The notes: a model not told the origin generated them from the letters alone. 10,897 nucleotides of DNA from Candidatus Aquidulcis frankliniae (GCA_009925905.1 RFPZ01000042.1:1-10897), one strand, 5' to 3'; numbered from the stretch's first letter, positions 1 through 7,326 are shown. Translations and numbers: made by a program.

Positions 1-373
1 CGCTCCCCATGACGACATTCAGGCCCGATTCACGGCTGATTCGTGCCAGACCTTCGGGGTCACGACCATTGCCCTTGTCGGCGCACGCTTCAAGGATGGT
101 TCGGCCACCCTGTGCGGCGAATCGCTTCACCTCGCTGATAGCGGACTCGATGTCGTCGAGGGCGCAGTTGTCCTTGTTCAAAAACGGATCGTGTCGGAGC
201 TCCCAGATGTTGGTGATGGAGACCTTCTCGTCCACAAGCTCCTTCGAGCGGGCGGAGTCGTCGTAGGGTGGATGCCACCACGGGGTGACGATGTTGAAGA
301 GGTGCTCGTGGGTGAGGGTGAGCCCCATCTCGGCGCTCTCGATTGGGCCGGTGACCGTTTGAACCGTTGTCAC
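1..373 (-). CDS. Phosphotriesterase-family metal-dependent hydrolase, copy 2 (N-terminal part, cut by window edge)
   Basis: Only the first 124 codons lie in the window. The gene starts with GTG at 373, four bases after the stop of the upstream paralogue at 378, so it is the sixth gene of the leftward operon. The first metal-binding element of the amidohydrolase fold, THEHL, is at residues 21-25, with the two His ligands at 22 and 24. It is followed by WWHPPYDDS, ELVDEKVSI and HDPFLNKDNC, each nearly the same as in copy 1. My hand alignment over about 123 residues gives roughly two thirds identity, with a single one-residue insertion (ADKGNGR against ADGNGR). It is therefore a tandem duplicate that has diverged. 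By family, the protein should be a cytoplasmic binuclear-metal hydrolase acting on an ester, lactone, phosphoester or amide; the substrate is unknown. The bridging-residue region lies outside the window. No clear Shine-Dalgarno sequence is visible, so translation may be coupled to copy 1. Confidence 0.88.
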   Translation of the reverse strand, partial: MTTVQTVTGPIESAEMGLTLTHEHLFNIVTPWWHPPYDDSARSKELVDEKVSITNIWELRHDPFLNKDNCALDDIESAISEVKRFAAQGGRTILEACADKGNGRDPEGLARISRESGLNVVMGS

Positions 374-377
374 CGAG

Positions 378-1418
378 TCAGCTCGCCGATTCGAAGAGTC
401 GGCGCGGGTTCGCGGTCATCATGCTGATCCCCTGCTCGAGCGGCACCCCGTGCCGAGCGAGTCGTGGCAAGAAGAATTCGACCATGTGACCGTAACCTGG
501 GCCACCGTACGAGCGCAGCAGCGTCTTCAAGAAGATGTCTTGCGACATCAGAACCTTCTCGCCGAACCCATCTCGCACAAGGCGAGCGATATTGCGCGCG
601 TCATCTTCGTCGCTCGTGCACGACGCCTGCTGGTCGGCGTAGAAGACCTGCATGCCGATCATGTCGTACTGCAGATAGGCACCGCGGCGTAGGAGACGCG
701 TCTGATACTCGTGATCATCGCCGCTCGGGTTGGAGTGGCAGAGCACGATGCTCTCCATCGGCACGCCGTGCGCTGCACAAAAGTCGAGCACCTCGTCGCC
801 GTAGCGGAACCAGGCAGGCATGTGCACCTGCATTGGTAGGTGGGTCTCACGCTGCGCGATGCAGGCGCCAGCGAGTGACTTGCGCTCACGCGCAGTGAAC
901 TCACTACCGACACCGATTTCGCCGATGATCCCCGACTTGACCTTAGTGCGTCGCGCACCTTCAGTGATGTCACGAATCAACTCATTGGCAATGTCGTGTT
1001 CACTCTTGGCGTCGTTCTCTGCTGGTTGTGAGGAGTCCAGGTAGTAGCCCGTACCCATGATGATGTTCAGGCCAGTGCGCTTGCTGATGGTGGCGAGCCC
1101 TTCAGGATTGCGACCATTGCCGTCGGCGCTCGTCTCGATGATCGTCTTGCCACCCTGATCAACGAACCGCTGGACCTCTCTGATCGCCAATTCGATGTCT
1201 TGCATGCTGCAGTTGTCTTTGTTGATGAAAGGGTCGTGCTTCAACTCCCAGATGTTGGCGATCGAGACCTTTTCATCGACAAGTTCGCGTGAGCGCGGCG
1301 AATCGTCAAGTGGCGGATGCCACCAGGAGAGGACGTCATTCAGCAGATGTTCGTGAGTCAACGTCAGACCGAGGTCCGCGGTGCTGATCGGGCCAAGGAC
1401 GCTCTCCACCTGCTTCAT
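378..1418 (-). CDS. Phosphotriesterase-family metal-dependent hydrolase, copy 1 (PTER/Php-like)
   Basis: A complete 346-residue protein with ATG at 1418, nine bases after the MFS gene stop. The length and motif order fit the phosphotriesterase branch of the amidohydrolase superfamily, a TIM barrel with a binuclear metal centre. Visible candidate ligands are His22 and His24 (THEHL), Glu167 (GIIGEIG), His199 (QVHMP), His228 (LCHSNPS) and Asp294 (SQDI). A Glu at the bridging position, instead of the carboxylated Lys of organophosphate-degrading PTE, is the arrangement known from E. coli Php and the animal PTER group. True parathion hydrolase activity is therefore unlikely. PTER has been reported to hydrolyse N-acetyltaurine, which makes amide or ester hydrolysis plausible here, but the substrate cannot be read from the sequence. 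No signal peptide is seen, so it is probably cytoplasmic. It sits between an MFS transporter and a second copy of itself, suggesting that these three genes handle a common compound. Confidence 0.92.
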   Translation of the reverse strand: MKQVESVLGPISTADLGLTLTHEHLLNDVLSWWHPPLDDSPRSRELVDEKVSIANIWELKHDPFINKDNCSMQDIELAIREVQRFVDQGGKTIIETSADGNGRNPEGLATISKRTGLNIIMGTGYYLDSSQPAENDAKSEHDIANELIRDITEGARRTKVKSGIIGEIGVGSEFTARERKSLAGACIAQRETHLPMQVHMPAWFRYGDEVLDFCAAHGVPMESIVLCHSNPSGDDHEYQTRLLRRGAYLQYDMIGMQVFYADQQASCTSDEDDARNIARLVRDGFGEKVLMSQDIFLKTLLRSYGGPGYGHMVEFFLPRLARHGVPLEQGISMMTANPRRLFESAS

Positions 1419-1427
1419 GTGCGAAGA

Positions 1428-2705
1428 CTAACGCTCACTGGGCTCTCCTGGAGGGAGGCGGCGCACTGCTACAACTCCAAGCGTGAGAAGCAGCACCGAT
1501 CCGAAAAAGACTGGGGTAAGAGCGAGTTCATCGCCCGGTCGTGACGTGCCAGCGGCAGCTGCTGCTGAGGAGATCAGCGGTCCAACGACGGCACCCGCGT
1601 AGAGGGGGAAGAGCGAAAGACTGAGGGCGGCGGTGCGAAGGTTCTCACTCACCGAGTTGGCCAGCCAAGTGAAGACCATCGCCTGTAGCAGCGCTGCAGC
1701 GGCGGCAAGAAGCGTGTTTGCAAGGGCAAGGCCGAGCGCCGTACCAACGACGATCATCGCGCTTGCCGCAACCGCTGCAGCTACGAAGCCACCCGCCATC
1801 ACTCGCGGAATGCCGAAGCGCGGAACGAGGCGTGAAGCGAGGAGTGGTGCAGCAGCCGCGCCCCCAAGTGCCGAGAGCCCGGTTAACAGGCCAACGGCTC
1901 CAGCAACTCCAGGGGCGGCGAGGGGCTCAGCGATTCCCAAAATTGAGGGGCCGATCACCACCTCGGCAATCCGGAGCGGGAAGACAGGGCGAAGCATGCG
2001 CTCCCCGGCAATCGCGAGGCCGAGCACCAGATACCCCGCGCGAATCCTGTGATCGGCGAAGACTTCGCGGAGGCCACGACGGGCCACCTCAAGGACGCCA
2101 CCCGTGGGCGGGTTGTGTGGACGCACATCGGGGATCGCCACGATGTTGGCGACGATCAGTGCAGCGTTCAGGATTGCCGCAATCATGATCGGTGCAGCGA
2201 GCGAGAGGCCGAGCCCATCGATCATTGCACCAGCAAGGAGTGGCCCAAGGGCGAACCCCATCGGTGCCGCTGCACTAAAGAGGGCGATGGACCTGGTGCG
2301 CGCATGCTCTGGCGATACCTCGCGAATCGTTGCCAGCATGACCCCGGTGTTGCCGAGCCAAAAACCGAGCGCCAGAGTGGCCCCGATCAGCTGCCACGCC
2401 TCTCGGGCGAAAGCGAAGGCGATGAGCGCAGCAAGAGCAATGAGGCCGCTGCGCACAACGACGAGTCGACGCGATCGCAACTCCGCAATCGCCAGCCAGA
2501 TCGGCACCTGCGGCGCACCGACAATGAAGATGCCCGCGGTCGCTGCACCAGAGACCGTGGCGATATCTCGGAGTGGTACCCCAGCCCCTTCGAGCGCGAG
2601 CGGTAAGTAGGCGTAGATCATGGCAACGCCGAAGATCTCGGCGAACTGCACCAGCACGTAGATGGTGACAATTCGCTGCCAGGGAAGAGCGACTGTGAGA
2701 CTCAC
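1428..2705 (-). CDS. MFS transporter
   Basis: A 425-residue, very hydrophobic protein rich in Ala, Gly, Leu and Val, of typical length for a 12-helix major facilitator. Hydrophobic segments fall near residues 12-38, 48-74, 82-100, 105-126, 138-162, 168-192, 222-234, 264-292, 300-322, 323-346, 358-385 and 396-415. The hydrophilic stretch at about 193-220 is the expected central cytoplasmic loop between the two six-helix halves. A basic cluster (ELRSRR, 75-80) sits where the helix 2-3 motif A loop belongs. The start is GTG at 2705, which overlaps the stop of the upstream FeS-BCP gene as GTGA, pointing to coupled translation. The C-terminus is short and charged. The substrate and direction are unknown. 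Its place directly before two related hydrolases suggests import of their substrate or export of a product; export of a toxic compound is an alternative. Confidence 0.88.
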   Translation of the reverse strand: MSLTVALPWQRIVTIYVLVQFAEIFGVAMIYAYLPLALEGAGVPLRDIATVSGAATAGIFIVGAPQVPIWLAIAELRSRRLVVVRSGLIALAALIAFAFAREAWQLIGATLALGFWLGNTGVMLATIREVSPEHARTRSIALFSAAAPMGFALGPLLAGAMIDGLGLSLAAPIMIAAILNAALIVANIVAIPDVRPHNPPTGGVLEVARRGLREVFADHRIRAGYLVLGLAIAGERMLRPVFPLRIAEVVIGPSILGIAEPLAAPGVAGAVGLLTGLSALGGAAAAPLLASRLVPRFGIPRVMAGGFVAAAVAASAMIVVGTALGLALANTLLAAAAALLQAMVFTWLANSVSENLRTAALSLSLFPLYAGAVVGPLISSAAAAAGTSRPGDELALTPVFFGSVLLLTLGVVAVRRLPPGEPSER

Positions 2706-4243
2706 AGTTCTCCCGCCTTGGCGCGACTGCGCACATCAGCTGCACGAACCAAGATCTCCTTGCGCGTGTTCTCGGGGCGACCAGCCCACGAGCGCACCTG
2801 TGTTGCCATGCGTGGGTTCTTCGCAAATCTTTCGGAGTGGCGATCAATGAATTCCCAATACATGGTCGTGAACGGACAAGCCGTCTCCCCCACTGATTCG
2901 GTCGGCTTATAGAAGCACGAAGTACAGTCGTCGCCCATGCGCGAGATGTAGGCGCCACCACAAATGTAGGGCTTACTGGTGATTCGACCAAGATCTGCAA
3001 ATTGGCTCATGGCGACGACGTTCGGAGTCACCACCCACGGAAGCGCGTCGACAAATGCCTCCAAGAACCAGGAGTCAACCTGCTGCGGCTGCACACCAAA
3101 GAGGAGTGCGAAGTTGCCAAGCACCATCAAGCGCTCAATGTGATGAGCGTGGCCCGTTCGCTGCAGCGTAGTGACAATACGCGACATGCACGCCATCTTC
3201 GTGTCGCCCGACCAGTAGAGTTCCGGCAGGTCCTCGTGCGCGTCAAGCCCATTGTCGGTCTGCCATTCGCGCCAGTACTCGCGATATGCATGGCGCATGA
3301 ACTCCCGCCAACCAAGGATCTGACGGATGAACCCTTCAATGCTCGAGAGCGGGATTACGCTGGGTCGAGCGGCATAGGTTTCTAGCGCGCGCTCACAAAC
3401 TTCGTTAGGGGTGAGCAATCCAAGGTTGAGCGCCGGCGAAAGTAGTGAGTGAAAGAGGTGTTCATGCTCCTTTGACATTGCATCTTCGTAGGGGCCGAAG
3501 TTGGCCAATCGCTCGTCGCAAAACGCGTTGAGCGCAGCCAGCGCCTCGCGCCGAGTCGTTGGCCAGATCAGCGCGGTTGCATCGCCAAAGAGCCTGGTGC
3601 GATCAGCAAGCACCTCACCAATCACCGACTGCACGAGCGGTGTGACGCTCCCGTAGAGCGGTGCCGGCACGTTAGTACCTGGAGCGAGGCGCTTTCGATT
3701 CTCCTTGTCGAGATTCCATGTGCCTCCGATCGGCTCGCTTTTACCCGCATGCTCTTCCATTAGCCATCCGCGCGCGCTGCGCACGCGGCGATACCAGTAC
3801 TCCATGCGGAGCTCTTTGCGGCCCACCTTGAACGCCTCCCACTCGGCCACACTAGTCAGCCAAAGCTGGTTATCGACGACTTCCACTGGTACTCCGTTCG
3901 CGGCCGACCATGCCTGAATCACCTCAAGATCCTGAGGTTGCGAAGGGTCCATCAGGGTGATCCCGATCGGTTTGTGCTGAGCCTGGGCGGCGGTGAGCGC
4001 TTCGCCCAGGGTGGAAGCCTGAACCACCTCGGTGCGGAACCCTCGCTCCTGGAGATCTGCCGCGAACGCGCGGAGCGCTGCGATCTGTAGCACCACGGCC
4101 TGCACGTGCCTCGCCTCGTGCCGAACGCTCGTGATCTCGAGAACAAGGATCGGTTCGGCAAATGCTGTTGTGCCATCAAGGAGTGCGCGAAGCGGGCCAA
4201 CCTGATCGGTAAGTTGATCGCCCAATACGACGAGGTGGTTCAC
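2702..4243 (-). CDS. FeS bacterial cryptochrome/photolyase (FeS-BCP, prokaryotic (6-4) photolyase type)
   Basis: A 513-residue flavoprotein of the group that includes Agrobacterium PhrB and Rhodobacter CryB. Family members use blue light and FAD to reverse (6-4) photoproducts and bind a lumazine antenna. The N-terminus (NHLVVLGDQLTD) is the antenna-domain start typical of the family. The C-terminal half has the FAD-domain motifs HHIERLMVLGNFALL (367-381) and NVVAMSQFADLG (408-419). The four [4Fe-4S] ligands appear to be Cys352, Cys440, Cys443 and Cys456; from memory the spacing matches PhrB exactly with an offset of two. Trp344 and Trp392 align with the proposed electron-transfer tryptophans of PhrB, while the next residue is Phe393 where I recall a Tyr. 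His367 and His368 match the catalytic-site His pair. The start is GTG at 4243, one base after the stop of the DUF2256 gene; no ATG lies close upstream in frame. The end overlaps the MFS gene. A signalling cryptochrome role cannot be excluded. Confidence 0.93.
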   Translation of the reverse strand: MNHLVVLGDQLTDQVGPLRALLDGTTAFAEPILVLEITSVRHEARHVQAVVLQIAALRAFAADLQERGFRTEVVQASTLGEALTAAQAQHKPIGITLMDPSQPQDLEVIQAWSAANGVPVEVVDNQLWLTSVAEWEAFKVGRKELRMEYWYRRVRSARGWLMEEHAGKSEPIGGTWNLDKENRKRLAPGTNVPAPLYGSVTPLVQSVIGEVLADRTRLFGDATALIWPTTRREALAALNAFCDERLANFGPYEDAMSKEHEHLFHSLLSPALNLGLLTPNEVCERALETYAARPSVIPLSSIEGFIRQILGWREFMRHAYREYWREWQTDNGLDAHEDLPELYWSGDTKMACMSRIVTTLQRTGHAHHIERLMVLGNFALLFGVQPQQVDSWFLEAFVDALPWVVTPNVVAMSQFADLGRITSKPYICGGAYISRMGDDCTSCFYKPTESVGETACPFTTMYWEFIDRHSERFAKNPRMATQVRSWAGRPENTRKEILVRAADVRSRAKAGEL

Positions 4244-4244
4244 C

Positions 4245-4412
4245 TTACGAACGCCGACGTCGGCATGCGTCGCTGCAGTACTTCACCTCGTCCCAGACTC
4301 GCTCCCACCGCTTGCGCCACTGGAACGGACGACCACACACAACACAGATTTTCTCCGGGCGCTCGCTCGGTGGTCGGTGTGGCTGTCGAGTCTCGCGTCG
4401 CGCGCCGCCCAC
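4245..4412 (-). CDS. DUF2256 zinc-finger microprotein
   Basis: A 55-residue ORF with GTG at 4412 and TAA at 4245-4247, sitting between the two photolyase genes. The gaps are five bases after the class I photolyase stop and one base before the FeS-BCP start. The C-terminal 35 residues carry the hallmark pattern of DUF2256: KICVVCGRPF (21-30), the aromatic and basic core WRKRWERVW (32-40), DEVKYCSDAC (41-50) and a tail of four Arg and a Ser. Cys23, Cys26, Cys46 and Cys50 form a CxxC...CxxxC set expected to bind one zinc. The first 20 residues are Arg/Pro-rich and less certain, because the start codon was chosen as the only close in-frame candidate and has no clear Shine-Dalgarno sequence. DUF2256 genes are known to sit beside cryptochrome/photolyase genes, but I know of no established function. 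The basic zinc finger suggests nucleic-acid or protein contact in light-dependent repair; this is inference. Confidence 0.93.
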   Translation of the reverse strand: MGGARRETRQPHRPPSERPEKICVVCGRPFQWRKRWERVWDEVKYCSDACRRRRS

Positions 4413-4417
4413 AACGA

Positions 4418-5896
4418 TCAGCCGCGCTCTGGCTTCAGCGCCACGCTGTACGCCGCAAGCGTTCGTTGGCGCGCTTCGGCGTGATCGACGATCGGCTCGG
4501 GGTAGTCAACCCCAAGTGTGATCCCGACCTCTGAAAGCGCCTTTGGATGCGCCCACGGCGCATGGATCGCTGGTGTGTGGAGTGCTGCTAGCTCTGGCAC
4601 CCAGCGGCGCACATACTCGCCATCAGGATCAAAATTTCCCGCCTGCGTCACCGGATTGAAAATGCGGAAATATGGCTGCGCGTCGGTGCCACTCCCCGCG
4701 CACCATTGCCAGCCACCATTGTTTGCGGCGATGTCACCGTCAACGAGATGTCGCAAGAAGTGGGCTTCGCCCTCGCGCCAGTCAATGAGTAGATCTTTTG
4801 TTAAGAATGATGCGGTGATCATCCGGGCGCGGTTATGCATGAATCCGGTTGCTACAAGTTGACGCATTCCTGCATCAACAATTGGGTAGCCTGTTGCGCC
4901 GTTCTTCCATGCTTCAAGCAGGCGCTGATCGTCGCTCCACTTGATCGCGTCATAGCTTGGCCGCCACGCGCCGTGCGCCGCGTGAGGTGCATGCCAGAGA
5001 ACCTGTGTGTAGAAGTCGCGCCACGCGATTTGGCTCACCCAGAGACGCTCACCTGAACGCTCACCTTCCTGTACTGGCGGCAGTGGAAGTTCTCGCGCCA
5101 CAAGTTCGCGCGGAGAGAGGAGCCCGATGTGCAACGCTGCCGAAAGATGACTTGTGCCGGCGGTATCGGCAAGAGTGTTGCGACGGCTCGCATACTCACT
5201 CACCAAGCGGCGCCACGCGTCTGCGTGTGCGCGCGCGGCGCGCTCCCCCGGTTTCGGAAGTTCATTAATCTGCGCTGTTGGCACAGCATGGGCGTCGAGA
5301 AGCGTCTGATCCACCGTGGACTTTGGGGTTGGTGTTGGCAGCGGTGGAAGCTTCTTTGGTGCTGGTAGCGGCGCGCTGGCATCGACCCGCTCGAGCCATC
5401 GGCGGAAGTACGGGGTGTACACACCGTATGGCGTGCCACCTCCGGTCAGCAGCTCCTCTGGTTCCACCACAACGAGGCCGCGCTTCGCATGCATTTGCAC
5501 GCCGAGCGGTGCGAGGAGATCTGCAACGGCACGATCGCGCTTCCGCGCAAACGGTGTGTGGTCGCGCGTAAGGAAGAGTGCAATCTCATCGCTGCCCGCC
5601 GTGGCGCGCAACTCGCTGATCAGTCGAGGAAGTGCGGTGGCGGCTGGGCCTTGCAGTTCAACAAGGCTTGAGCCGAGTTCGCGCAGGCTCCCAGCGAGTT
5701 CCGTGACGCTTTCGCGCAGGAACCAAGTGCGGTTGGCACTAGATCGAGGACCGGCGATCAGGCCGGGTTCCCAGATGAAGATCGGCAGGAGTGACGCGCC
5801 GCGTTCCTTCGCGAACGCCGCCGCCGCCACAAGAGCGGGGTGGTCGGAGAGGCGAAGGTCTCGACGGAACCAAAGGATCACAGGGGGGTGCGACAT
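4418..5896 (-). CDS. phrB: Class I deoxyribodipyrimidine (CPD) photolyase
   Basis: A 492-residue protein of normal length for a class I CPD photolyase, which uses FADH- and blue/near-UV light to split cyclobutane pyrimidine dimers. The Rossmann antenna domain begins with VILWFRRDLRLSDHPAL (6-22). The FAD domain shows SHLSAALHIGLLSPREL (249-265), WRDFY (292-296), NGATGYPIVDAGMRQL (332-347), MHNRARMITASFL (353-365) and the block from ANNGGWQW (391-398) through GTDAQPYFRIFNP (403-415). Trp320, Trp373 and Trp396 line up with the E. coli photoreduction triad 306/359/382. I chose ATG at 5896 because family homology begins there; the open frame continues 33 codons upstream with low-complexity sequence that lies in the divergent promoter region. 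No Shine-Dalgarno sequence is evident, so a short or absent leader is possible. It is the first gene of the leftward operon. Confidence 0.95.
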   Translation of the reverse strand: MSHPPVILWFRRDLRLSDHPALVAAAAFAKERGASLLPIFIWEPGLIAGPRSSANRTWFLRESVTELAGSLRELGSSLVELQGPAATALPRLISELRATAGSDEIALFLTRDHTPFARKRDRAVADLLAPLGVQMHAKRGLVVVEPEELLTGGGTPYGVYTPYFRRWLERVDASAPLPAPKKLPPLPTPTPKSTVDQTLLDAHAVPTAQINELPKPGERAARAHADAWRRLVSEYASRRNTLADTAGTSHLSAALHIGLLSPRELVARELPLPPVQEGERSGERLWVSQIAWRDFYTQVLWHAPHAAHGAWRPSYDAIKWSDDQRLLEAWKNGATGYPIVDAGMRQLVATGFMHNRARMITASFLTKDLLIDWREGEAHFLRHLVDGDIAANNGGWQWCAGSGTDAQPYFRIFNPVTQAGNFDPDGEYVRRWVPELAALHTPAIHAPWAHPKALSEVGITLGVDYPEPIVDHAEARQRTLAAYSVALKPERG

Positions 5897-6015
5897 TGTT
5901 GCCAGATCATCGCACCTCGCCCGCGCTGCGGGGCCCCCGAACTGAGCTGGGAGGGGGTACGATCCCCCCGCCGTGCGTTGCCCGGCAGCGTCCAAACAGC
6001 CGAGAGCGAGGGGCT
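5897..6015. promoter_or_regulatory. Divergent intergenic region between photolyase operon and purA
   Basis: These 119 bases must hold the promoters of both the leftward photolyase operon and rightward purAB. On the plus strand, TACGAT at 5958-5963 resembles a -10 box. It is embedded in a G/C inverted repeat (GGGGGT at 5953-5958, ATCCCC at 5962-5967), with 52 bases between the box and the purA ATG. No good -35 element is seen 16-18 bases upstream. A second perfect palindrome, GGGGCCCC, lies at 5930-5937. Before the purA ATG, AGAG (6003-6006) is a weak and GAGGGG (6008-6013) a poorly spaced Shine-Dalgarno candidate. I found no convincing minus-strand -10 box for the photolyase operon. These calls rest on pattern matching only. 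Confidence 0.45.
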
Positions 6016-7326
6016 ATGCCTGCAAGCGTGATCGTCGGGCTCCAGTGGGGCGACGAAGGGAAGGGGAAGACGACCGACTTCCTCGCCGAGCAGGTCTCAA
6101 CCGTCGTTCGGTACCAGGGCGGCGATAACGCGGGCCACACGATAGTCATCGGCGACGACACCTTCAAGCTGCACCTGGTCCCCTCGGGCGTGCTCTACGG
6201 ACACATCACCCCAATCATCGGGCCAGGGGTGGTCGTGAACCCCGCCACGCTGATTAGGGAGTTCGATGGGCTGATCAGCCGCGGCATTGACATCTCAAAG
6301 GTGCGGGTCAGCCACGCCGCTCACCTGATCCTTCCATATCACGTGGCGCTCGACAAAGCCCGTGAGAGCGCGCTCGCTGGTGCAAAGGTGGGCACCACCC
6401 AGCGCGGTATCGGTCCCGCTTATGAGGATCGTGCCGCTCGGCTTGGCCTCCGGGTAGAGGACCTCCTAGATCCAGCATCGGCGGCAGCGCGACTGGCCCG
6501 TGTACTTCCAGAGAAGCGCGCGCTCCTCGCGGCACTTGGTGCCACAGACTTTGAAGATGCGGTTGACGCACAGGCGATTGCCGCGCTAATCGCCTCATGG
6601 GGCGAACGCCTTCGCCCACATATCGCCGACACAAACGACCTGGTACAGCGCGCTTATGCCCGCAAAGAACACCTCCTCTTCGAGGGCGCTCAGGGGGCGA
6701 TGCTCGATCTCGACCACGGCTCGTATCCATATGTCACCTCATCACATCCGATTGCTGGCGGCGCCACCACTGGAGGTGGTATCGCCCCGCTACAGATTGA
6801 CGAAGTGATGGGCGTCATGAAGGCGTACGCCACACGAGTTGGGTCGGGACCGTTCGTCACCGAACTCACCGACGCAATCGGAGAGCGCATCGCCGTCACC
6901 GGGCATGAAGTTGGCACGACCACAGGCCGTCGTCGCCGAGTCGGTTGGAACGACGCAGTTCCTCTTCGTTACGCCGTTGAGCTGAATGGTGTATCGAGCA
7001 TCATGTTGAACAAGCTCGACGTGCTCTCAGGAATTCCAGAGATTCTGCTTTGCGTTGCGTATGAGATTGATGGGAAGCGTGTTGACCGATGGCCGACATC
7101 AAGTGCCGAGCTTGCACGTGCCAAAGCAATCTACGAAACGTTCCCGGGTTGGGATCAGGAGATCACTAACGTTCGCGCACTGGCCGACCTTCCTGAAAAC
7201 GCGCGCCGCTATGTCACCGCGCTGGAGGAGATCGCTGGAGCACCGATCGTGCTCCTCTCGGTTGGTCCGGAGCGCACACAAACGATTGAACGTGCATGGC
7301 GACCGCTGCGCCACGCCAAGCGATGA
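6016..7326 (+). CDS. purA: Adenylosuccinate synthetase
   Basis: A 436-residue cytoplasmic enzyme, close to the 432 residues of E. coli PurA. It catalyses GTP-dependent condensation of IMP with aspartate to adenylosuccinate, the first step from IMP to AMP. The glycine-rich phosphate loop GDEGKGK is at 12-18, with catalytic Asp13 and the partner His41 in NAGHTI (38-43). IMP-site elements include GTTQRGIGPAY (126-136) and the Gln/Gly-rich FEGAQGAMLDLDHG (222-235). The Arg-rich loop TTTGRRRRVGW (301-311) and the guanine-binding NKLDVLSG (332-339) follow. The start at 6016 is fixed by homology; the frame is open for 75 more codons upstream, but these would overlap the start of the divergent photolyase gene and look like non-coding translation. 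The TGA stop overlaps the purB ATG. Confidence 0.97.
   Translation: MPASVIVGLQWGDEGKGKTTDFLAEQVSTVVRYQGGDNAGHTIVIGDDTFKLHLVPSGVLYGHITPIIGPGVVVNPATLIREFDGLISRGIDISKVRVSHAAHLILPYHVALDKARESALAGAKVGTTQRGIGPAYEDRAARLGLRVEDLLDPASAAARLARVLPEKRALLAALGATDFEDAVDAQAIAALIASWGERLRPHIADTNDLVQRAYARKEHLLFEGAQGAMLDLDHGSYPYVTSSHPIAGGATTGGGIAPLQIDEVMGVMKAYATRVGSGPFVTELTDAIGERIAVTGHEVGTTTGRRRRVGWNDAVPLRYAVELNGVSSIMLNKLDVLSGIPEILLCVAYEIDGKRVDRWPTSSAELARAKAIYETFPGWDQEITNVRALADLPENARRYVTALEEIAGAPIVLLSVGPERTQTIERAWRPLRHAKR

Noticed and set aside
1633..2610. Several overlapping plus-strand open frames antisense to the MFS gene
   Set aside because: They arise from high-GC third positions opposite a real membrane-protein gene and give low-complexity translations.
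4106..4534. Plus-strand open frames across the DUF2256 gene
   Set aside because: The minus-strand frame holds a clear Cys4 DUF2256 protein; the plus-strand translations show no family features.
5316..5945. Plus-strand open frame of 209 codons antisense to the class I photolyase gene
   Set aside because: It is a shadow of a well-conserved gene on the other strand; its translation is Arg/Ser/Ala-rich with no recognisable motif and no ribosome binding site.
5897..5995. Upstream extension of the class I photolyase by 33 codons
   Set aside because: The family N-terminus begins right at ATG 5896, and the extension is unconserved-looking and lies in the divergent promoter region.
5791..6015. Upstream extension of purA by 75 codons
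   Set aside because: PurA homology begins at the ATG at 6016, and the extension would overlap the divergent photolyase gene and its promoter region.
7296..7322. Upstream ATG for purB at 7296
   Set aside because: ATG 7323 gives the usual PurB N-terminus and a coupled ATGA overlap with purA.
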